This document shows, piece by piece, positions 61,501-64,000 of a stretch of 64,000 nucleotides of DNA. Source of the DNA: Xylocopa sonorina (taxonomy: Eukaryota > Arthropoda > Insecta > Hymenoptera > Apidae); contig NC_135202.1 of the NCBI RefSeq assembly GCF_050948175.1, forward strand, positions 4,526,001-4,590,000, in the 5' to 3' direction. The notes beneath the pieces are model-generated. The model saw nothing but the letters and a program-made list of their open reading frames with translations, searched no databases and was not told where the DNA came from. The position numbers were made by a program, and so were the translations under genes. Position 1 is the stretch's first letter. Each line of letters opens with the position of its first letter.

Positions 61501-63523
61501 CGTGCCCACACGCATTAGGAAAAAGGAATTGGATTTTTGGGGAAAAGTGGAATGCGTTTTGCAGCTTATCAAATCATAAAAATCAAAATTTTGTATTGGA
61601 TTTGTGGGGAAAAATGGATTGCGTTTTGCAGCTTAACAAATAATAAAAATCAAAATTTTGTATCACAGCCTGAGAAACAGAAGTGTTATATCATACAATA
61701 ATCGTTGACATTTATACGAATCGCTCGACGACTTCATCAGGGTCCATTAGACCCGTAACGGAAAGTTCTGTTCGATTTTAAGTAAAAGTAAAATTGATTA
61801 CCAAAGACGTTTATCATTGTATGACTCAGCAATATAATTTCTGCAGTTGTCATCCCACTGCTGGTTTTTCTGCACGGCTTCCACGAAATTGTTCGCCTCT
61901 TGTTGTAATAAATTCTTTCGGTGCCCTAATGACCACTTAATCACTTTTAAAGCTTCTTCTGTTCGAGAAGTTTCCAAATGTATCCGAACATCTCTCTTTC
62001 TTTTATTTATTAACACACTGCCAAGTTCTTGTTGACATAAATAGCGATGTATCCATAACATTGCATCGATCAAAGTTGACGTAAATTGTTAGAGAACAGG
62101 ATTTATGATTTCTTTGACTCCGTGCACGAAGTTTTTAAATCCAGCGTCAGAGATCGACGTGGAACCTAACAGAATCGTGCTGCGAGATGAGTTCGTTTTT
62201 GTTGACCAAGGTTATAAAGCCGCTATTTTATAGGCCGCATAGAAAGAATGGCATAACTCTTCAGTCATTTTCTAGTTGATAGCTTCACATTTGGTAATTC
62301 CGTGCGTGAGAAAGCGGACAGAACTTTCTGGTAGACCTAATAATTATTATTGCGAAAGAAAGATAGCTCGAATGAGGGTGACCGGCTCAAGGAACCGTAA
62401 AATGGTAAGAAACGTGTTTTAACAGCGTTATCGGGACTGACGGGAACGGATTAAATCGAATAACTTTCCACAATTTACCAGAGAATCACCGCCATCGGAG
62501 TAGTCGCAAACCACGCGGAACTTGAGCAGGTTTCTAGGCATCTCGACGTCCACGAGGTCCTCCAAAGACTGGGACAGCACCAGCGAGATGTGCGTTTTGT
62601 TGGTCTCCTTGTACGCGAAGAACCGAGCGTCTTCGTCCTGTAACAGTTTTAGTACTCGATTACGCGACGGCATATGCTCGTTCAACGGTAAACACACCGC
62701 TTGGATATAATTATTGTGTTCGTGGTTCATTTAGCGACGCCGTTCAACGGTAACCACGGTGCTGAAGTAAAATTATCTACTCGATTTACATTTATCGTTT
62801 CTACCTTTTGCGCATTGTGAAATGCTCGCGAACGATCAAACACTTATAAGTGTAGTTAACAGTAAAAGTTAACGAGTGAAAAATAATTAGATTCAGTGGA
62901 AAGAAGATCGCAATGTGGAAACATAAAGAAGATTATTATATATTTTTGTTTTGCAAATTTGACCCATTTCTTAAGCCTTAAAAAATTTGAAAAAAATACT
63001 GGCGTGTCCTACGATTCCTTCTCTTTAAATTTCACTTTCTAAATTTTCTCGTACTCAAAAATTACGGACAGGATAAATCGGGAGAGGTAACGGTGTATGC
63101 CGCGGTGGTTCAGTTAATTGTAAGTAGATTCAGTCAGCCGCGCAGTCCAATAGAGCGACGCGTTTTGTCTGAATCTACTTACTACAACTATCTGCATCGT
63201 TGTACGCGTAATCCCCGACTTTGTCGATTTATCCTGGCCACAATTCTCGAGTGAAATTGTACAAACAAATTACATCATTCACGAGCATGAACCTTGTCGC
63301 GATTATAATGTCGTTTGGCACAATTAATAGAAGAGAAGCGAGACATCAAAACAGTCCCAACAGCGAAATGCAACTAGAAATGAAATATTTACTTTATCCA
63401 CCGGCATAATTGAGACATGACTTCTCGGATGAGCCTCCAGTGACAAGACTTCCGTGCCTCTTGACAGGCTTTCCGGTACTCTGACGAACTTCAAGTACTC
63501 TCCGATAGGATAAAACTGGCATC
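40095..63523 (-). CDS. Cad89D: Cadherin-89D orthologue, 19 coding exons, 5'-truncated by the window edge
   Basis: A large single-pass calcium-dependent adhesion protein of the plasma membrane. Exons (minus order): 63393-63523, 62479-62637, 58396-58504, 57839-58041, 57541-57669, 52874-53840, 52351-52503, 51712-51889, 50564-50825, 48987-49290, 46669-48377, 45436-45648, 45137-45225, 44590-44673, 44448-44516, 44089-44292, 43563-43766, 41597-41761, 40095-40524. All join in phase to 1919 residues plus stop. Cadherin linker motifs start at about residues 109 (DINDHAP), 219, 337, 452, 770, 879, 1033, 1146 and 1401; two further boundaries are degenerate. The helix spans about 1626-1648. Identification rests on stretches such as FYPIGEYLKFVRVPE, YDIISGNER, GFDVKATDR and SLHSSGQDSG, which match Drosophila Cad89D as I recall it. 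Drosophila's protein is somewhat longer. Only the signal-peptide exon appears to be missing. The extreme C-terminus is the least certain part. Confidence 0.9.
40525..41596 (-). other. Cad89D intron before the last exon
   Basis: About 1.1 kb. The open frame on the opposite strand at 41013-41390 has no recognised feature and is read as chance. Nothing else seen. Confidence 0.7.
41597..41761 (-). CDS. Cad89D: Cad89D exon r: conserved cytoplasmic motif
   Basis: It encodes residues 1722-1776. The motif SLHSSGQDSGIVA matches SLHSTGQDSGVEF of fly Cad89D, followed by CHCSHSSSPSSGESS, a serine-rich likely phosphorylated segment. The acceptor is ggttgcag and the donor gtaagtcg. Confidence 0.9.
41762..43562 (-). 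other. Cad89D intron in the cytoplasmic-tail region
   Basis: About 1.8 kb of mixed composition. No internal exon, RNA gene or repeat was recognised. Confidence 0.7.
43563..43766 (-). CDS. Cad89D: Cad89D exon q: cytoplasmic tail
   Basis: It encodes residues 1654-1721. It continues the basic stretch (RRRRREKAMFSTTSPIGF) and ends SICEHGANCSRFHA, a Cys/His-containing segment reminiscent of the fly tail. The acceptor is ccggttag and the donor gtaagtcc. Confidence 0.88.
44089..44292 (-). CDS. Cad89D: Cad89D exon p: transmembrane exon
   Basis: It encodes residues 1587-1653. A charged stalk (KKTEIKRELDEYDVLDI) precedes one hydrophobic helix from about 1626 to 1648 (VGVVVLGCVVFVGALVTALC) and a basic stop-transfer VRRNK. 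Phase 2 out, donor gtgaga. Confidence 0.95.
44448..44516 (-). CDS. Cad89D: Cad89D exon o: short juxtamembrane exon
   Basis: It encodes residues 1564-1585 with partial codons: TDVYLYAIDPHLNVMIDMDT, then LH. A 69-bp exon too short to be found as a free open frame, supported by phase, consensus splice sites and the fly-like YAVDPH-type motif. Confidence 0.9.
44590..44673 (-). CDS. Cad89D: Cad89D exon n: juxtamembrane segment
   Basis: It encodes residues 1536-1562 with partial codons: VLHNVTGLDVRVRKLEPH, then IEKNLIDTM. VRVRKLEP corresponds to VRVRLLEP in the fly. The acceptor is tacttag and the donor gtaagtaa. Confidence 0.9.
44836..45061. repeat. Tandem duplication of about 115 bp within a Cad89D intron
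   Basis: Two adjacent copies (44836-44951 and 44952-45061) share CTACTTTAACCAAAATCTAA and the segments before and after it with scattered changes and small indels. The second copy ends about 75 bases downstream of the donor of exon 45137-45225 in gene orientation. It is non-coding and likely a local duplication. Confidence 0.9.
45137..45225 (-). CDS. Cad89D: Cad89D exon m: juxtamembrane segment
   Basis: It encodes residues 1506-1534 plus two bases: VYVLDDQKQVVMVVGRRP, then DIEPQLENITA. The acceptor is the less usual ggcaag. Phase and fly similarity support it. Confidence 0.88.
45436..45648 (-). CDS. Cad89D: Cad89D exon l: last cadherin repeat
   Basis: It encodes residues 1435-1505 in phase 0: AEDPDEGANAEIRYQILG, IDPLSGQV, FGFDVKATDRQGAENGRSS and IANVF. 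This is the membrane-proximal repeat and is among the most fly-like segments. The donor is gtaagttt. Confidence 0.95.
45649..46668 (-). other. Cad89D intron with a long polypyrimidine tract
   Basis: About 1 kb. Apart from the tract listed separately, no structure was seen. Open frames on the minus strand near its 5' end are simply the translated polypyrimidine run. Confidence 0.8.
46507..46585. repeat. Polypurine/polypyrimidine tract
   Basis: About 80 bases that are almost pure A/G on the plus strand (C/T on the gene strand), starting about 85 bases downstream of the donor of the largest exon. A looser purine-rich zone continues down to about 46420. Confidence 0.9.
46669..48377 (-). CDS. Cad89D: Cad89D exon k: largest exon, five linker segments
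   Basis: A 1709-bp exon for residues 865-1434. Calcium linkers DVNDNPPSF (879), DVNDHAPIF (1033), DVNDNPPVF (1146) and DVNDNAPRF (1401) are intact. The one near 1269 is replaced by an acidic run NVDDDEEDAENE. LDRE, AVDSDYG and ANDSD calcium motifs are present, with several N-glycosylation sequons. The donor is GAG|gtacgt. Confidence 0.97.
48987..49290 (-). CDS. Cad89D: Cad89D exon j: cadherin repeat
   Basis: It encodes residues 764-864 plus one base, starting VSVIVIDENDHAPVF (calcium linker at 770) and containing DKDEGVNQNF, TLDREAKANYSF and AKDSG. The acceptor is cgttttag and the donor gtaagttg. Confidence 0.95.
49291..50563 (-). other. Cad89D intron, nothing recognised
   Basis: About 1.3 kb, AT-rich, with no repeat or internal exon visible. 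Confidence 0.7.
50564..50825 (-). CDS. Cad89D: Cad89D exon i: mid-ectodomain repeat
   Basis: It encodes residues 677-763 after one base completing arginine 676. It includes FHAKENVPGAYIGQV, FFIVNQQDVPDISITEDG and GLDREARQNYSI. Fly Cad89D has an insertion in this repeat that is absent here, which partly explains the shorter protein. The donor is gtaagttc. Confidence 0.92.
50826..51711 (-). other. Cad89D GC-AG intron
   Basis: Begins gcaagt and ends gatcgcag. No other content recognised. Confidence 0.8.
51706..51712 (-). other. Non-canonical GC splice donor
   Basis: Exon end G at 51712 followed by gcaagt at 51711-51706. GC-AG introns normally have this extended match (AG|GCAAGT) to U1 snRNA. 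Phase arithmetic (178-bp exon ending in phase 2, next exon starting with one base) supports this site. Confidence 0.85.
51712..51889 (-). CDS. Cad89D: Cad89D exon h: end of degenerate repeat, GC splice donor
   Basis: It encodes residues 618-675 with partial codons on both sides: PFAVEERSGTITVVDEIERF, DFEAVV and ITNVSIHVV. The only donor that keeps the frame with exon 50564-50825 is AG|gcaagt at 51711, a GC-AG type intron with an otherwise perfect consensus. The nearby GT (CAA|gtgaag) would break the frame. Confidence 0.9.
52351..52503 (-). CDS. Cad89D: Cad89D exon g: degenerate repeat
   Basis: It encodes residues 567-616 and completes 566. It includes DFVGAPYEFWVGANVPVG and YDLLHSYEEG, which match fly Cad89D closely. 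The preceding linker lacks a canonical DxNDN motif, so calcium binding at this joint may be weak. Confidence 0.92.
52874..53840 (-). CDS. Cad89D: Cad89D exon f: repeats 3 to 5
   Basis: A 967-bp exon for residues 244-565 plus one base. It has DSDRDIN and YDIISGNER in repeat 3, DLNDNLPEF at 337, LDRE in repeat 4, DANDNNPIF at 452, and ADQPANPSERR before the exit. The acceptor is ttttacag and the donor gtgagtgg. Confidence 0.95.
53841..57540 (-). other. Large Cad89D intron containing a MITE
   Basis: About 3.7 kb. A piggyBac-like MITE occupies 57068-57496. A CpG-rich patch at about 54.3-55.7 kb keeps many frames open on both strands without recognisable protein and could hold a regulatory element. 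No additional cadherin exon is needed, because the flanking exons join in phase. Confidence 0.75.
57068..57496. mobile_element. piggyBac-like MITE, family A, copy 2
   Basis: A 429-bp element between TTAA at 57068-57071 and TTAA at 57493-57496, inverted relative to 29716-30153. The ends read TTAACCAGTTAAGTGCG and, reverse-complemented, TTAACCAGTTAACTGTGG, identical to copy 1. The interior aligns along its length with small indels, for example in the A/T-rich centre. It is inserted in a Cad89D intron 44 bases from a splice donor without touching it. Confidence 0.88.
57541..57669 (-). CDS. Cad89D: Cad89D exon e: repeat 2/3 boundary
   Basis: It encodes residues 201-243, from DRGMPARSTNTTV through the linker variant DNDDLDP at 219 to YEFYPMP. 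Phase 0 on both sides. A TTAA-flanked MITE begins only 44 bases into the intron that follows. Confidence 0.92.
57839..58041 (-). CDS. Cad89D: Cad89D exon d: second cadherin repeat
   Basis: It encodes residues 133-200, with TIFRGIHAIDGDKPNTPNS near the start and DREFTLVIAAT at the end. Phase 1 in and 0 out, flanked by a ctcag acceptor and gtgagt donor. The NTPNS segment is shared with fly Cad89D. Confidence 0.92.
58396..58504 (-). CDS. Cad89D: Cad89D exon c: end of repeat 1
   Basis: It encodes residues 97-132 plus one base. It carries the calcium linker DINDHAP at 109 and VTVDELTPVG of the next repeat. The acceptor is cttgtag and the donor gtgagat. Confidence 0.92.
61529..61662. repeat. 67-bp tandem duplication
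   Basis: Two head-to-tail copies (61529-61595, 61596-61662) starting TTGGATTT and ending AATCAAAATTTTGTA, differing at a handful of sites. GCGTTTTGCAGCTTA is shared exactly. Confidence 0.95.
61798..62061 (-). pseudogene. Coding-like open frame of unknown origin, possible retrocopy or gene fragment
   Basis: An 87-codon frame from an ATG at 62061 to a stop at 61798, inside a Cad89D intron on the same strand. Its composition is protein-like (LWIHRYLCQQELGSVL, ETSRTEEALKVIKWSLG, ending YNDKRLW) with helical, charged character, unlike the Arg/Ser-rich chance frames elsewhere. An in-frame stop lies shortly upstream of the ATG. I do not recognise the family and see no poly(A) tail. It could be a small nested gene, a truncated retrocopy or chance. 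Confidence 0.35.
62479..62637 (-). CDS. Cad89D: Cad89D exon b: first cadherin repeat
   Basis: It encodes residues 44-96, beginning DEDARFFAYKETNKTHISL and ending GGDSL, in phase 0 on both sides. The acceptor is ctgttacag and the donor gtaaattg. The stretch SLEDLVDVEMPRNLLKFRVVC closely follows the fly protein. Confidence 0.9.
63120..63182. repeat. Inverted repeat with perfect 14-bp arms
   Basis: Arms GTAAGTAGATTCAG at 63120-63133 and CTGAATCTACTTAC at 63169-63182 enclose a 35-base GC-rich loop that can form a further short CGCG pairing. It lies in the Cad89D intron between the first two exons of the window. Confidence 0.85.
63393..63523 (-). CDS. Cad89D: Cad89D exon a: mature N-terminus
   Basis: It encodes residues 1-43 (starting CQFYPIGEYLKFVRVPE, ending MPVDK) after two bases completing an upstream codon. 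Acceptor tttgcag and donor gtaaat are present. This is the start of the first cadherin repeat, just after the expected signal peptide, so the ATG exon lies upstream beyond the window. Confidence 0.9.
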
Positions 63524-64000
63524 CTGCAAAGATGCGTAGAAAACAGTCTGTAAATCAACGATCTTGAAATAAAAATTACTAAAAATCATTTTGAACACTG
63601 TGATTTGTAATCACAAATGTATGGCATAATCATTTTCATGGAACAGTGTTAAATAGATAGAATTATAGAATTAAATACTAATTTCTGTCGCGTTACATAA
63701 TCAGCTGTAAATTACGATGGAAAAGTAACTTAAAAGTTAGATACGAATAAATGTTGTAACTCGGAATCTCATCTGCGACGATGTAACAGCGAAATCCATA
63801 AATACACGTTTCCACGACCTACAGTTGAATTCAAGAACCAATCGAATACTTTCTAGCGGCAATTCGCCGTCAGACTTTCCCATTTCCCGCGGCCGACTCC
63901 TGCGACTGTTTTACTTTTTCTTCGTTCATCCGTTACAATTTTTTTGCACCGGCGAACCAGATTTTCATATCGGAAATATTACACGCGGGACATAAAAGTG
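63524..64000 (-). other. Cad89D intron upstream of the first exon in the window
   Basis: Preceded in gene orientation by the missing signal-peptide exon. No start exon with a hydrophobic leader and donor was recognised in this last 477 bases. Confidence 0.6.

Larger units (their letters stand above)
58505..62478 (-). other. Large Cad89D intron with a tandem duplication and a possible gene fragment
   Basis: About 4 kb between the exons of repeat 1. It contains the 67-bp tandem duplication at 61529-61662 and the coding-like open frame at 61798-62061. The rest shows nothing recognisable, aside from a CpG-rich patch near 60.1-60.6 kb. Confidence 0.7.

Noticed and set aside
61722..61765. CTGATGA on the minus strand in an intron
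   Set aside because: No GAAA box follows at a suitable distance and no paired stem I is present, so it is not a ribozyme.

Overview
The window is animal nuclear DNA, most likely from an insect and probably a hymenopteran (bee, wasp or ant). Genes are intron-rich with consensus GT-AG splice sites, intergenic DNA is AT-rich with CpG-rich islands, and there are several short transposon-derived repeats. The two genes that can be identified are insect neural or adhesion genes: the SIFamide receptor and Cadherin-89D. The order-level assignment is inference from protein similarity recalled from memory; no search was run.

Layout. Positions 1-21073 hold no recognisable coding exon. They are read as the long first coding intron of the receptor gene, or intergenic DNA, and contain a CpG-rich island near 5.2-5.6 kb and a small interspersed repeat at 9.4-9.6 kb. 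At 21074-21641 (minus strand) lies the first coding exon of a rhodopsin-family neuropeptide GPCR, the SIFamide receptor: N-terminal ectodomain, TM1 and TM2, then a clean GT donor. Exons for TM3-TM7 were not found. From 22.5 to 40 kb is gene-poor DNA with repeats: two inverted copies of a dispersed element (23.6 and 31 kb) and two TTAA-flanked, piggyBac-like MITEs (29.7-30.2 and 34.3-34.7 kb). From 40095 to 63523 (minus strand) lies almost all of a Cadherin-89D orthologue. Nineteen coding exons could be joined in phase to give 1919 residues: about a dozen cadherin repeats, one transmembrane helix and a cytoplasmic tail. The signal-peptide exon must lie beyond 64 kb. A second copy of the 29.7 kb MITE family sits in one of its introns.

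Most interesting observation. Both copies of the dispersed element contain a hammerhead-ribozyme-like sequence: cleavage triplet GTC, hairpin stem I, CTGANGA core, stem II, GAAAC core and a short open stem III. The copies lie on opposite strands and have diverged, yet stem I stays paired through a compensatory change (G-C in one copy, A-T in the other). This suggests an RNA-based mobile element carrying a self-cleaving ribozyme, of the general kind known from retrozymes and Penelope-like elements. Its own family could not be identified here.

The two protein genes are unrelated in function. The receptor would act in peptidergic signalling in the nervous system, and the cadherin in calcium-dependent adhesion at the cell surface. 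No operon-like or shared-pathway relation is implied.
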